Shown here piece by piece: positions 17,052 through 24,248 of a stretch of 64,000 bases of DNA. Position 1 is the stretch's first letter, and each line of letters begins with the position of its first letter. A program made the position numbers and the translations under genes. The stretch is from contig NZ_JQML01000001.1 in assembly GCF_000744705.1 (NCBI RefSeq), forward strand, positions 5,342,017-5,406,016. The letters are read 5' to 3'. The stretch comes from Streptacidiphilus albus JL83. GTDB lineage: Bacteria > Actinomycetota > Actinomycetes > Streptomycetales > Streptomycetaceae. Below the pieces are notes generated by a model. That model saw only the letters and a list, made by a program, of their open reading frames with translations, had not been told where the DNA came from and made no database searches.

Positions 17052-18715
17052 GCCCCACTCATGACATCCATGGAGCGGTCCGCCGCTCGGCCGGCCAGGT
17101 CACCTTCCTGGGTGCGGGGCCGGGCGACCCCGGCCTGCTGACGCTGCGCGCGGTGGAGGTGCTGGCCTCGGCGGACGTGCTGCTGGCCGACCCGCTCACG
17201 GCCGATGCCGTCCGCGTCCACTGCCCCCCGGGCGTGGAGCTGCACAGCGCGGACCCGACCGCCTCCGGCGACCCGGACGCCCTGGTCTTCGGCGGCAGCG
17301 CGGTCTCCCGGCTGTTCCCGGCCGTCCAGGCGGGCAAGCACGTGGTCCGCACCGTCGACGGCGACCCCGGGCTCGACGGCCGGGCCGCCGAGGAGATGCT
17401 GGTCTGCGCGCAGGCCGGGATCGCCTTCCAGGTGGTGCCGGGCATCGCCCAGACCGTAGGCATCCCGGCCTACGCCGGGGTGCCGCTGCGCAGCGGCACC
17501 GGCACCGACGTCCGCTTCGTGGACGCCCGGCAGCCGCTGACCGACGGCAACTGGGGCAACCTCGGCGGCTGCGACGCCACCCTGGTGGTCCGCACCCTGC
17601 TGGGGGCGCTGCCCACGGCCGCGCAGACCCTGGTCGCGCACGGGCGCAAGCCGGACACCCCGGTCTCGGTGACCCTGGAGGGCACCACCACCCGGCAGCG
17701 CACCTACACCGCGACCCTGGGCACGCTGGCGGCCGAGCTGAAGGCGGCCCGGGTGCTGCCCTCGCCGGTCTCGGCCCCGGTCGACCCGGCCAGCAGCGTG
17801 ATAGCCGTCGTCGGGCCGCAGGTGGCCCAGCGCACCGCACTCTCCTGGTTCGAGACCAAGCCGCTGTTCGGCTGGAACGTGCTGGTGCCGCGCACCAAGG
17901 ACCAGGCCGGGGCGCTCTCCGAGCAGCTCCGCTCCTACGGTGCGGTGCCCTCCGAGGTGCCGACCATCGCGGTCGAGCCGCCGCGCACCCCGCAGCAGAT
18001 GGAGCGGGCCATCAAGGGCCTGGTCACCGGACGCTACGAGTGGATCGCCTTCACCTCGGTGAACGCGGTGAAGGCGGTCCGCGAGAAGTTCGAGGAGTAC
18101 GGCCTCGACGCCCGGGCCTTCGCCGGGATCAAGGTCGCGGCGGTCGGCGAGACCACCTCGCAGGCCCTGGTCGACTTCGGCGTCAAGCCGGACCTGGTGC
18201 CCAGCGGCGAGCAGTCGGCGGCCGGGCTGCTGGAGGACTGGCCGCTCTACGACCCGGTCTTCGACCCGATCGACCGGGTGCTGCTGCCGCGCGCCGACAT
18301 CGCCACCGAGACCCTGGTCGCCGGCCTGGTCGAACTGGGCTGGGAGGTCGACGACGTGACGGCCTACCGGACCGTCCGCGCCTCGCCGCCGCCGGCCGAG
18401 ACCCGGGAGGCGATCAAGGGCGGCGGCTTCGACGCGGTGATCTTCACCTCCTCCTCGACCGTCCGCAACCTGGTCGGCATCGCCGGCAAGCCGCACAACG
18501 TCACCGTGATCGCCTGTATCGGTCCGGCGACGGCCAAGACCGCGGAGGAGCACGGGCTGCGGGTGGACGTGCTCGCCCCGGCCCCGTCCGCCGCCGCCCT
18601 CGCCGAGGCCCTGGCAGACTTCGGAGCGGCCCGCCGTGACGCAGCCACGCAGGCGGGCGAACAGGTGTACCGCCCGAGCGAGCGCCGCCCGGGCTCCCGC
18701 AGGAAGGCCCGCTGA
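17048..18715 (+). CDS. hemD: Fused uroporphyrinogen-III methyltransferase-like / uroporphyrinogen-III synthase
   Basis: A 555-residue two-domain protein. Residues 1-255 are a CobA/SUMT-like tetrapyrrole methylase with VTFLGAGPGDPGLLTLRAVE, but the usual VxRLKGGDPxxFGRG reads VVRTVDGDPGLDGRAAEE, so methylation may be weak or lost. Residues from about 270 are the HemD cyclase domain (WNVLVPRTKDQAGALSEQLR, IAFTSVNAVKAV, FTSSSTVRNLVG, IGPATAKTAEEHG), which closes hydroxymethylbilane to uroporphyrinogen III. The GTG start overlaps the hemC stop by four bases. Confidence 0.93.
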   Translation: MSPTHDIHGAVRRSAGQVTFLGAGPGDPGLLTLRAVEVLASADVLLADPLTADAVRVHCPPGVELHSADPTASGDPDALVFGGSAVSRLFPAVQAGKHVVRTVDGDPGLDGRAAEEMLVCAQAGIAFQVVPGIAQTVGIPAYAGVPLRSGTGTDVRFVDARQPLTDGNWGNLGGCDATLVVRTLLGALPTAAQTLVAHGRKPDTPVSVTLEGTTTRQRTYTATLGTLAAELKAARVLPSPVSAPVDPASSVIAVVGPQVAQRTALSWFETKPLFGWNVLVPRTKDQAGALSEQLRSYGAVPSEVPTIAVEPPRTPQQMERAIKGLVTGRYEWIAFTSVNAVKAVREKFEEYGLDARAFAGIKVAAVGETTSQALVDFGVKPDLVPSGEQSAAGLLEDWPLYDPVFDPIDRVLLPRADIATETLVAGLVELGWEVDDVTAYRTVRASPPPAETREAIKGGGFDAVIFTSSSTVRNLVGIAGKPHNVTVIACIGPATAKTAEEHGLRVDVLAPAPSAAALAEALADFGAARRDAATQAGEQVYRPSERRPGSRRKAR

Positions 18716-18721
18716 TCTCTC

Positions 18722-19720
18722 ATGTCCTATGACCTGCCCATCGAGACGCCGGTCGTCCGTCCGCGCCGGCTCCGGTCCACCCCGGCGGTCCGTCGGCTGG
18801 TGGCCGAGACCCGGCTGCACCCGGCCGAGCTGATCCTGCCGGTGTTCGCCCGCGAGGGCATCGCCGAGCCCATGCCGATCGGCTCCATGCCGGGCGTGTT
18901 CCAGCACACCCGGGACTCGCTCCGGAAGGCCGCGGTCGAGGCCGCGGAGGCCGGGATCGGCGGGCTGATGCTCTTCGGCGTCCCACTGGTGCAGGACGCG
19001 ACCGGCTCCGAGGGCACCAATCCGGACGGCATCCTCCAGCAGGCGATCCGCGACGTCGTCGCCGAGGTCGGCGACCAGCTCGTGGTGATGTCCGACCTCT
19101 GCCTGGACGAGTACACCGACCACGGCCACTGCGGGGTGCTGGCCGCGGACGGCTCGGTCGACAACGACGCGACGCTGCTCCGCTACGCCGAGATGGCCGT
19201 GGTCCAGGCCGAGGCCGGGGTCCACATGGTCGGCCCGTCCGGGATGATGGACGGTCAGATCGCGGTCGTCCGCCAGGCCCTGGACGCCGCCGGTTACCAG
19301 GACGTCTCGGTGCTGGCCTACACGGCCAAGTACGCCTCGGCCTTCTACGGCCCCTTCCGGGAGGCCGTCGGCTCCTCGCTCAAGGGTGACCGCAAGGCCT
19401 ACCAGCAGGACCCGGCCAACGCCCGGGAGTCGCTGCGCGAGCTGGAGCTGGATCTGGCCGAGGGCGCGGACCTGGTGATGGTGAAACCGGGCATGACCTA
19501 TCTGGACGTGCTGCGCCGGGTCGCCGACATCAGCCCGGTGCCGGTGGTGTCCTACCAGGTGTCCGGCGAGTACTCGATGGTCGAGGCGGCGGCGGCCAAC
19601 GGCTGGATCGACCGCGAGCGGATGATCCTGGAGACGCTGACCTCGATCCGCCGGGCCGGGGCCAACCAGGTGCTGACCTACTGGGCGGTCGAGGCGGCCC
19701 GGATGTTGGCGAACGGCTGA
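18722..19720 (+). CDS. hemB: Delta-aminolevulinic acid dehydratase (porphobilinogen synthase)
   Basis: It condenses two 5-aminolevulinate molecules into porphobilinogen. It has 332 residues. The Schiff-base lysines are Lys203 (AYTAKYAS) and Lys255 (VMVKPGMTY). The metal site reads [17 protein letters not shown], with Cys127, Asp129 and Cys137. The three-Cys zinc type has Cys at the middle position, so this is an Asp-containing variant that may not depend on catalytic zinc. It is the last gene of the rex-hem operon, 6 bp after hemD, and is followed by a terminator. Confidence 0.96.
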   Translation: MSYDLPIETPVVRPRRLRSTPAVRRLVAETRLHPAELILPVFAREGIAEPMPIGSMPGVFQHTRDSLRKAAVEAAEAGIGGLMLFGVPLVQDATGSEGTNPDGILQQAIRDVVAEVGDQLVVMSDLCLDEYTDHGHCGVLAADGSVDNDATLLRYAEMAVVQAEAGVHMVGPSGMMDGQIAVVRQALDAAGYQDVSVLAYTAKYASAFYGPFREAVGSSLKGDRKAYQQDPANARESLRELELDLAEGADLVMVKPGMTYLDVLRRVADISPVPVVSYQVSGEYSMVEAAAANGWIDRERMILETLTSIRRAGANQVLTYWAVEAARMLANG

Positions 19721-19757
19721 GTCCGGCGAACGGCTGAGCGCGGCGGAGGACAACGGA

Positions 19758-19793
19758 ACGGCGGGCCGGGGAGCATGCTCCCCGGCCCGCCGT
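19758..19793. terminator. Terminator after hemB
   Basis: A 36-bp perfect palindrome centred on gcatgc (arms acggcgggccggggagc and complement). It lies 38 bp after the hemB stop and can end transcription from both the hem operon and the convergent rodlin genes. Confidence 0.82.
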
Positions 19794-19890
19794 CATTGAT
19801 CCTGGAGGGTCGTTCGATCGGGTGATCGTCTGGTCAACGGCCGCCGGGCGGCCGGTCGTGCCGTGGTGATTCGGCGCTGGTGAGGCGGAA

Positions 19891-20229
19891 TCAGCCGATC
19901 AGGTGGGACAGCGCGCCGTCGCCCGCACCCTGGGTGGTGTGGCCGACGTTGCAGGTCTGGTGCAGCTGCTGGTCGGCGATCGGCAGGTCCGCCTGGACCG
20001 GGATGAGGCCGACCTGGACGTGGTGGACCTCGGGCAGGCAGATGTTCGGGTTGTCCAGGGTGTGGAAGTTGGGGCTGTTGTCGCCCCAGGTGCCGGTGAC
20101 GTTGGTGCCGCCGGGGCCCTGGAGGGAGCTGGTCGAGCCGTCGGAGTTGCCGATGGCGGCGGCCGGGGCGGCGAGCAGGGCGACAGCACCGGCAGCCATG
20201 CCGACGGCGGAGAGAGCCTTCTTGATCAT
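19891..20229 (-). CDS. Rodlin, copy 1
   Basis: A 112-residue exported protein. The signal peptide MIKKALSAVGMAAGAVALLA ends at an AxA site (PAAA/IGN). The mature part has rodlin features: IGNSDGS, GDNSPNF, ICLPEVHHVQVGLIPVQADLP, LHQTC, and the closing DGALSHLIG. Rodlins form the rodlet layer on aerial hyphae and spores together with chaplins. Two cysteines (ICLP and HQTC) are conserved in all three copies. It is the last of a three-gene tandem array on the minus strand. Confidence 0.86.
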   Translation of the reverse strand: MIKKALSAVGMAAGAVALLAAPAAAIGNSDGSTSSLQGPGGTNVTGTWGDNSPNFHTLDNPNICLPEVHHVQVGLIPVQADLPIADQQLHQTCNVGHTTQGAGDGALSHLIG

Positions 20230-20290
20230 TTTCTTCTACCTTTTCGGGGGTTGATCCGTGGGAGGTGGTGCGTGACGGGCTGAGGGGACG

Positions 20291-20632
20291 TCAGCCGATC
20301 AGGTGGGAGCCGACGCCGTCGCCGGCACCCTGCGTGGCCTGGCCGTTCTGGCAGGTCTGGTGCAGCTGCTGGTCGGCGATCGGCAGGTCGGCCTGGAGCG
20401 GGGGGATCACTCCGACCTGCACGTGGTGCACCTCGGGCAGGCACACGTTGGCGTTCTCCAGCGTGTGGTAGCCGGGGCTGTGGTGGCCGTGGGTCCCGGT
20501 CACGTCAGTGCCGCCTGCGCCCTGGAGCGAATGCGTCGAGCCGTCGGAGTTGCCGATGGCGGCGGCCGGCGAGACCACCATGGCCGCAGCGGCCACGGTG
20601 AGGCCGACAACGGAGAGGGCCTGCTTCAACAT
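20291..20632 (-). CDS. Rodlin, copy 2 (divergent)
   Basis: A 113-residue exported protein with signal peptide (MLKQALSVVGLTVAAAAMVV) and the rodlin pattern. Copies 1 and 3 share WGDNSPNFH and LDNPNICLP, while this copy reads HGHHSPGYHTLENANVCLP and has an extra Pro-Leu in GVIPPLQADL. It is flanked by the two other rodlin genes with gaps of 61 and 32 bp, so the three could share a transcript from the promoter in front of copy 3. Its C-terminus is VGSHLIG. Confidence 0.84.
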   Translation of the reverse strand: MLKQALSVVGLTVAAAAMVVSPAAAIGNSDGSTHSLQGAGGTDVTGTHGHHSPGYHTLENANVCLPEVHHVQVGVIPPLQADLPIADQQLHQTCQNGQATQGAGDGVGSHLIG

Positions 20633-20664
20633 GGAAGGGGTGCTCTTTCGTGCGTGGGGGTCGG

Positions 20665-21003
20665 TCAGCCGATGAGGTGCGAGAGCGGCGCGTCGCCGGC
20701 GCCCTGGGTGGCCTGGCCGACGTTGCAGGTCTGGTGCGACTGCTGGTCGGCGATCGGCAGGTCCGCCTGGACCGGGATGAGGCCGACCTGGACGTGGTGG
20801 ACCTCGGGCAGGCAGATGTTCGGGTTGTCCAGGAAGTGGAAGTTGGGGCTGTTGTCGCCCCAGGTCCCGGTCACGTTGGTGCCGCCCGCGCCCTGGCCGG
20901 ACAGGGTGGACCCGTCGCTGTCGCCGATGGCGGAGGCCGGCGCGGCGGTCGCGGCGAAAGCCGCAGCGGCGATTCCGACGGTGGCAAGGGCCTTCTTGAT
21001 CAT
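20665..21003 (-). CDS. Rodlin, copy 3 (promoter-proximal)
   Basis: A 112-residue exported protein. The signal peptide MIKKALATVGIAAAAFAATA ends at PASA/IGD. The mature part carries WGDNSPNFHFLDNPNICLP, VGLIPVQADLPIADQQ, HQTCNVGQ and LSHLIG. It is nearly the same as copy 1 in its second half, suggesting a recent duplication or gene conversion. It is the first gene of the array; a BldN-type promoter motif lies about 180 bases upstream. Confidence 0.86.
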   Translation of the reverse strand: MIKKALATVGIAAAAFAATAAPASAIGDSDGSTLSGQGAGGTNVTGTWGDNSPNFHFLDNPNICLPEVHHVQVGLIPVQADLPIADQQSHQTCNVGQATQGAGDAPLSHLIG

Positions 21004-21184
21004 TGCAGATCCATTTCTGGGAGTGGGTGTTCTCGAACGTCCGGATCGTTCCGTTGAACGAATCCCATGAACTCTGGGGGCGCATCCACCGGGAAGGCCT
21101 CCGTCCTCCGGAACGGCACCGCGCAGGCGGCCTGCCGAACCTCTGGACCCAAGTCCTGCCGCACGGGCGGCGGTTGCAGTCTGA

Positions 21185-21212
21185 TCAACGAAGGCACTGA
21201 GCAGGGGCAACG
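21185..21212 (-). promoter_or_regulatory. BldN-type promoter candidate for the rodlin array
   Basis: On the minus strand: CGTTGC, 16 bases, CGTTGA. The -10 matches the BldN motif exactly and the -35 keeps the CGTnnC form seen before the chaplins. The predicted leader to rodlin copy 3 is about 175 bases. Confidence 0.55.
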
Positions 21213-21417
21213 GCTATTAACTCGAATAGGTCAGTCGACAGCACGTGAGGATGAATCACGCCCGGATGCCGTAGTTGATTCGAGTGACAAGGCCGCACTT
21301 CAGGGCGAGTGAATCGTTCAGGCAAGATGCTCCTGGTTCGAACTACCAGCGAGCGTTTCAGCCGGAGCCCGGTTTCCGTACGCGCGAGCCGGTCCACGAA
21401 CGGATGGGAAACCCTTG

Positions 21418-22071
21418 ATGAGTGTCACTGCGCGGGCCGCCGCGATCGCCGTCGCCGCGTGCGCCTCGGTCGGCCTGGCGGCAGGGGTGAGCGCCGCGAC
21501 TCCGCTCACCCCGGCCCAGTTGGAGGCCGCCCAGCAGGCGGCGTCGCTGAAGCAGGTCCCGTTCGACCTGCCGCTGGACGGGGCCGTCGGCGCGCTCACC
21601 GGGCAGACCACCAGCACCTCCGCGGTCAGCGGCACGCTCCCGGCCGCGCCGGTGCTGCCGCCGTCGGCGACCGCGCCGCAGGACCACCAACTGCTGCCCG
21701 ACCCGCTGGTCCCCGCGCTCAACACCACCCGGGGCACCCCGGGGCTGGCCGTGGCGACCCCGGTGGCCGGGGCGCAGCAGGGTGGTTCCGGCGCGCTGGG
21801 CGTCGCGCTGCCGAGCGCCCCGCTGCGGGCCACCGGAGCGGCGGCCTCGCTCGGGCACCCGCTGTCCTACGGCTCCGCCGACGGCCGGGACGGGACCGGC
21901 CCGGCGCTCGACCTGAGCCGGCTCGACCCCTCGGTCACCGAGCCCCAGGTGCAGTCGAGCCCCGGTGGCTCGGCCGGTCTCACGCCGGACGCGAACACCC
22001 CCTCGCTGCTCCAGCGGGCCGACACCCTGGTGGCCCCGGTCGGCACCACGATGGACGACCTGAACCAGTAG
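21418..22071 (+). CDS. Secreted protein of unknown function next to rodlins/chaplins
   Basis: A 217-residue protein with a signal peptide (ARAAAIAVAACASVGLAAGV, cleavage after VSA/A). The mature part is rich in Ala, Pro, Ser, Thr and Leu, low in charge, and has no cysteine. It contains DLPLDGAVGALTG, LLPDPLVPALN and VAPVGTTMDDLN at the end. I do not recognise a named family. The ATG at 21418 is preceded by ggga; a TTG directly before it is also in frame. The place between rodlins and chaplins suggests a cell-surface role in aerial hyphae, but this is inference. Confidence 0.75.
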   Translation: MSVTARAAAIAVAACASVGLAAGVSAATPLTPAQLEAAQQAASLKQVPFDLPLDGAVGALTGQTTSTSAVSGTLPAAPVLPPSATAPQDHQLLPDPLVPALNTTRGTPGLAVATPVAGAQQGGSGALGVALPSAPLRATGAAASLGHPLSYGSADGRDGTGPALDLSRLDPSVTEPQVQSSPGGSAGLTPDANTPSLLQRADTLVAPVGTTMDDLNQ

Positions 22072-22090
22072 CACCGCCCGGCACGGCGAC

Positions 22091-22122
22091 GCCCCGCACG
22101 ACGGACCTCCGTGGTGCGGGGC
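22091..22122. terminator. Terminator between convergent secreted-protein genes
   Basis: Inverted repeat gccccgcac / gtgcggggc extended by acgga/tccgt with one mismatch. It lies between the stops at 22071 (+) and 22158 (-). Confidence 0.7.
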
Positions 22123-22157
22123 TCAGCCGCGGCCGGGAGCGGCCGGCCGAGGGGCGG

Positions 22158-22544
22158 TCAGCTGCCCGGCAGGGCGTGGGTCAGGCTGCCGACCAGCGGC
22201 ACGCTGTCCAGCCCGCCGCCCGCGCTCAGCGGACTGGTGACCGCGGTCGTGGAGACCGGGCGGTCGCCGGGGCCGTCCGGGGCCAGGGCGACCCCGTTCG
22301 ACAGCGGGTCGGCCGAGGACGCGGCCATCGGGTCGAGCCGGAGGGTCTTCAACGGGTGCGCGCTGTTGCCGACGGCGCCGGTCAGCCCGGACAGGCCGGC
22401 CGCGACATCGGTCTGCTGGAGCGAGGTGGTCGGCGGCTGCAGCGGCAGCGACTGCTCCGCCGCCCAGCCCGCGGACGCGGCCGGGAACGCGCCCACGAAC
22501 AGCAGCGCACCGGTGGCGCAGGTCGTGGTCAGCACACGGAACAT
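22158..22544 (-). CDS. Small secreted protein of unknown function
   Basis: A 128-residue exported protein. The signal peptide MFRVLTTTCATGALLFVGAF is cleaved near ASA/GWA. The mature part has LSGLTGAVGNSAHPLKTLRLDP, then a Ser/Thr/Pro-rich stretch and VPLVGSLTHALPGS at the C-terminus. It has no mature cysteine and no known domain that I recognise. The composition resembles the secreted protein encoded convergently at 21418-22071. A strong ribosome site (aaggag) lies ahead of the ATG. Confidence 0.72.
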   Translation of the reverse strand: MFRVLTTTCATGALLFVGAFPAASAGWAAEQSLPLQPPTTSLQQTDVAAGLSGLTGAVGNSAHPLKTLRLDPMAASSADPLSNGVALAPDGPGDRPVSTTAVTSPLSAGGGLDSVPLVGSLTHALPGS

Positions 22545-22635
22545 GGATGACTCCTTGGGGGGCGGAGGCTGGATGCGGTGCTGCCCCTCGGAACGGCTGT
22601 TCCGAGGGGCAGCACCGCGCGGTGTCCGAGCGGGC

Positions 22636-22887
22636 TCAGCAGCCCGGCTGCACGTTGGCGCAGCCGTTGCCGAAGGCCGGGTTCAGCGCACCGACGACGT
22701 TGACGGTGTCGCCGCAGAGGTTGACCGGGATGTGCACCGGGACCTGGATCAGGTTGCCGGAGAGCACGCCGGGGGAGTTGTGGGCGGCACCTGCGGCGCT
22801 CGCGTCGGCGGAGGCGACACCGGCGCCGGCCATCAGCGCACCGAGGGCGGCAACCGAGACGGCCGCAGCGACCTTGAACTTCTGCAT
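22636..22887 (-). CDS. Short chaplin, copy 1 (extra C-terminal Cys)
   Basis: An 83-residue chaplin. Signal peptide up to ASA/DAS, then one chaplin domain: NSPGVLSGNLIQVPVHIPV, NLCGDTVNVVGALNPAFGN and GCAN. Chaplins are secreted amyloid-forming surfactants that make hyphae hydrophobic. This copy ends in VQPGC, so it has three cysteines rather than the usual two that form the intramolecular disulfide. It lies 41 bp after chaplin copy 2 and may be read from the same transcript, although a small hairpin with a T-tail lies between them. Confidence 0.92.
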   Translation of the reverse strand: MQKFKVAAAVSVAALGALMAGAGVASADASAAGAAHNSPGVLSGNLIQVPVHIPVNLCGDTVNVVGALNPAFGNGCANVQPGC

Positions 22888-22928
22888 GGGAATTCTCCTT
22901 GGAGGAACGAAAGAGCCGAACTGTTGGC

Positions 22929-23171
22929 TCAGCTGTTGTTGGCGCAGTGGTTGCCGAACGCCGGGTTCAGCGCACCGATGACGCTGACGGTGTCACCGCA
23001 GATGTTGACCGGGATGTGGATCGGGACCTGAATGACGTTGCCGGACAGGAACCCGGGGGAACCGGTGGCGGCACCGGCAGCGGTGGAGTCGGCGGCCGCG
23101 GTGCCCGCACCGGCCAGGGCGAGGCCGGCCGCGACGGCAGTAAGGGCCAGACCGGTCTTCACGTTGCGCAT
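22929..23171 (-). CDS. Short chaplin, copy 2
   Basis: An 80-residue chaplin with signal peptide (MRNVKTGLALTAVAAGLALA) and one domain: SPGFLSGNVIQVPIHIPV, NICGDTVSVIGALNPAFGN, HCANNS. Two cysteines are present. The ATG at 23171 was chosen because the signal peptide starts there; the frame is open further upstream. A BldN-like promoter candidate lies about 50 bases upstream. Confidence 0.92.
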   Translation of the reverse strand: MRNVKTGLALTAVAAGLALAGAGTAAADSTAAGAATGSPGFLSGNVIQVPIHIPVNICGDTVSVIGALNPAFGNHCANNS

Positions 23172-23219
23172 GGTTGCTATCTCCATCTCCTGTCGATCCC
23201 CAGTGGACCCGACACTGGA

Positions 23220-23248
23220 CGAACGACGGATGCCCGCCGACGGACACG
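23220..23248 (-). promoter_or_regulatory. Weak BldN-type promoter candidate for chaplin copy 2
   Basis: On the minus strand: CGTGTC, 17 bases, CGTTCG. The -35 has the CGTnnC form but the -10 differs from CGTTGA at two positions, so support is weak. Confidence 0.35.
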
Positions 23249-23319
23249 CCCGGAAAGCAAGGACCACCCGTGCAGCGGACAGGGATTCGGAGAGGTGGAG
23301 CGGGCTCGCACATGCGTCA

Positions 23320-23360
23320 GGGCTGCGCCCGGCACCGAACGGACGGTGCGGGCGCAGCCC
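23320..23360 (-). terminator. Terminator after chaplin copy 3
   Basis: A stem of about 17 bp with a one-base bulge (gggctgcgcccggcaccg against cggtgcgggcgcagccc), 18 bp after the stop codon of the chaplin at 23378. Confidence 0.75.
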
Positions 23361-23377
23361 TTCGGTCAGCCGCAGTC

Positions 23378-23620
23378 TCAGCCGTTGTTGACGCAGTGGT
23401 TGCCGAAGGCCGGGTTCAGCAGGCCGATGACGTCGACGCTGTCACCGCAGACGTTGACCGGCACGTGCACCGGGACCTGGATCAGGTTGCCGGAGAGGAC
23501 GCCGGGGGAGTTGTTGGCAGCGCCCGCCGCGTCGCTGGAGGCCATCGCCGCGCCGGCGCCGCCGACGAGGATCCCGGCGGTCACGGTGACCAGGAGCGCA
23601 CTGCGCTTGATGTTCTGCAT
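23378..23620 (-). CDS. Short chaplin, copy 3
   Basis: An 80-residue chaplin. Signal peptide (MQNIKRSALLVTVTAGILVG) is cleaved near AMA/SSD. The domain reads NNSPGVLSGNLIQVPVHVPV, NVCGDSVDVIGLLNPAFGN, HCVNNG. It is divergent from chaplin copy 4 and the two share a 208-bp promoter region with one BldN-type motif on each strand. Confidence 0.93.
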   Translation of the reverse strand: MQNIKRSALLVTVTAGILVGGAGAAMASSDAAGAANNSPGVLSGNLIQVPVHVPVNVCGDSVDVIGLLNPAFGNHCVNNG

Positions 23621-23670
23621 GTCATTTCCCTATCGAACTTGTCGAGGTGAAGCGGGGTCTTCAGTCCAGC

Positions 23671-23698
23671 TCAACGAGCGGGCGGCGGGGAGGAAACG
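23671..23698 (-). promoter_or_regulatory. BldN-type promoter of chaplin copy 3
   Basis: On the minus strand: CGTTTC, 16 bases, CGTTGA, about 50 bases before the start codon. The -10 is an exact match to the BldN-dependent bldM promoter. Confidence 0.7.
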
Positions 23699-23743
23699 GC
23701 GGTGCCCGGCGGACCGCGCATCCGGGTGAATCCGGGCCGGAGC

Positions 23744-23771
23744 CGTATCCGAGCAGTTGGCGCGGCGTTGA
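23744..23771 (+). promoter_or_regulatory. BldN-type promoter of chaplin copy 4
   Basis: On the plus strand: CGTATC, 16 bases, CGTTGA, about 57 bases before the start codon. It mirrors the promoter of the divergent chaplin copy 3. Confidence 0.72.
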
Positions 23772-23828
23772 CCCCAGCGACCGTTCCGGCGACCCGTCGC
23801 CGTACCGAAGGACCAGGGAGAAACCATC

Positions 23829-24071
23829 ATGAACAACGCTCTCAAGGGCGCCGCCGTGACCATCGCCGCCGCCGGGGCGCTTGTCGCCGGAGCGGGTGGG
23901 GCCTTCGCCAGCTCCAGCGCGGCCGGCGCGGCGAACAACTCCCCCGGCGTGGGCTCGGGCAACGCCGTTCAGGTCCCGGTGCACGTGCCGGTCAACGTCT
24001 GCGGTGACAGCGTCAACGTCATCGGCCTGCTGAACCCGGCCTTCGGCAACGGCTGCGCCAACAACGGCTGA
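23829..24071 (+). CDS. Short chaplin, copy 4
   Basis: An 80-residue chaplin. The signal peptide (MNNALKGAAVTIAAAGALVA) ends at AFA/SSS. The domain reads NNSPGVGSGNAVQVPVHVPV, NVCGDSVNVIGLLNPAFGN, GCANNG. Two cysteines, no sortase motif. It is the only chaplin here on the plus strand. Confidence 0.93.
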   Translation: MNNALKGAAVTIAAAGALVAGAGGAFASSSAAGAANNSPGVGSGNAVQVPVHVPVNVCGDSVNVIGLLNPAFGNGCANNG

Positions 24072-24095
24072 TCCAGCCCCGCGCCGGAAGCCCGG

Positions 24096-24136
24096 GCCCT
24101 CCCTGACCGCCCTCGTCCGAGGCGGTCGGGGAGGGC
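24096..24136. terminator. Terminator between chaplin copies 4 and 5
   Basis: A 16-bp stem with one mismatch (gccctccctgaccgcc against ggcggtcggggagggc) and a 9-base loop, between convergent chaplin genes. Confidence 0.78.
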
Positions 24137-24248
24137 TTCGCCGTTCCGGTGGCGGCACAACGGGGGAGGGTTCGGGAACGGCGGGGGCCGGCCCCGTCCC
24201 GGAGGACAGGACCGGCCCGTGTGCGCCCGGTTCAGGGGTGACCGCAGG

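Noticed and set aside
16181-19753. A 1190-codon open frame antisense to hemC, hemD and hemB
   Set aside because: The plus strand codes well-conserved haem enzymes; the antisense product is low-complexity (Arg, Gly, Gln, His).
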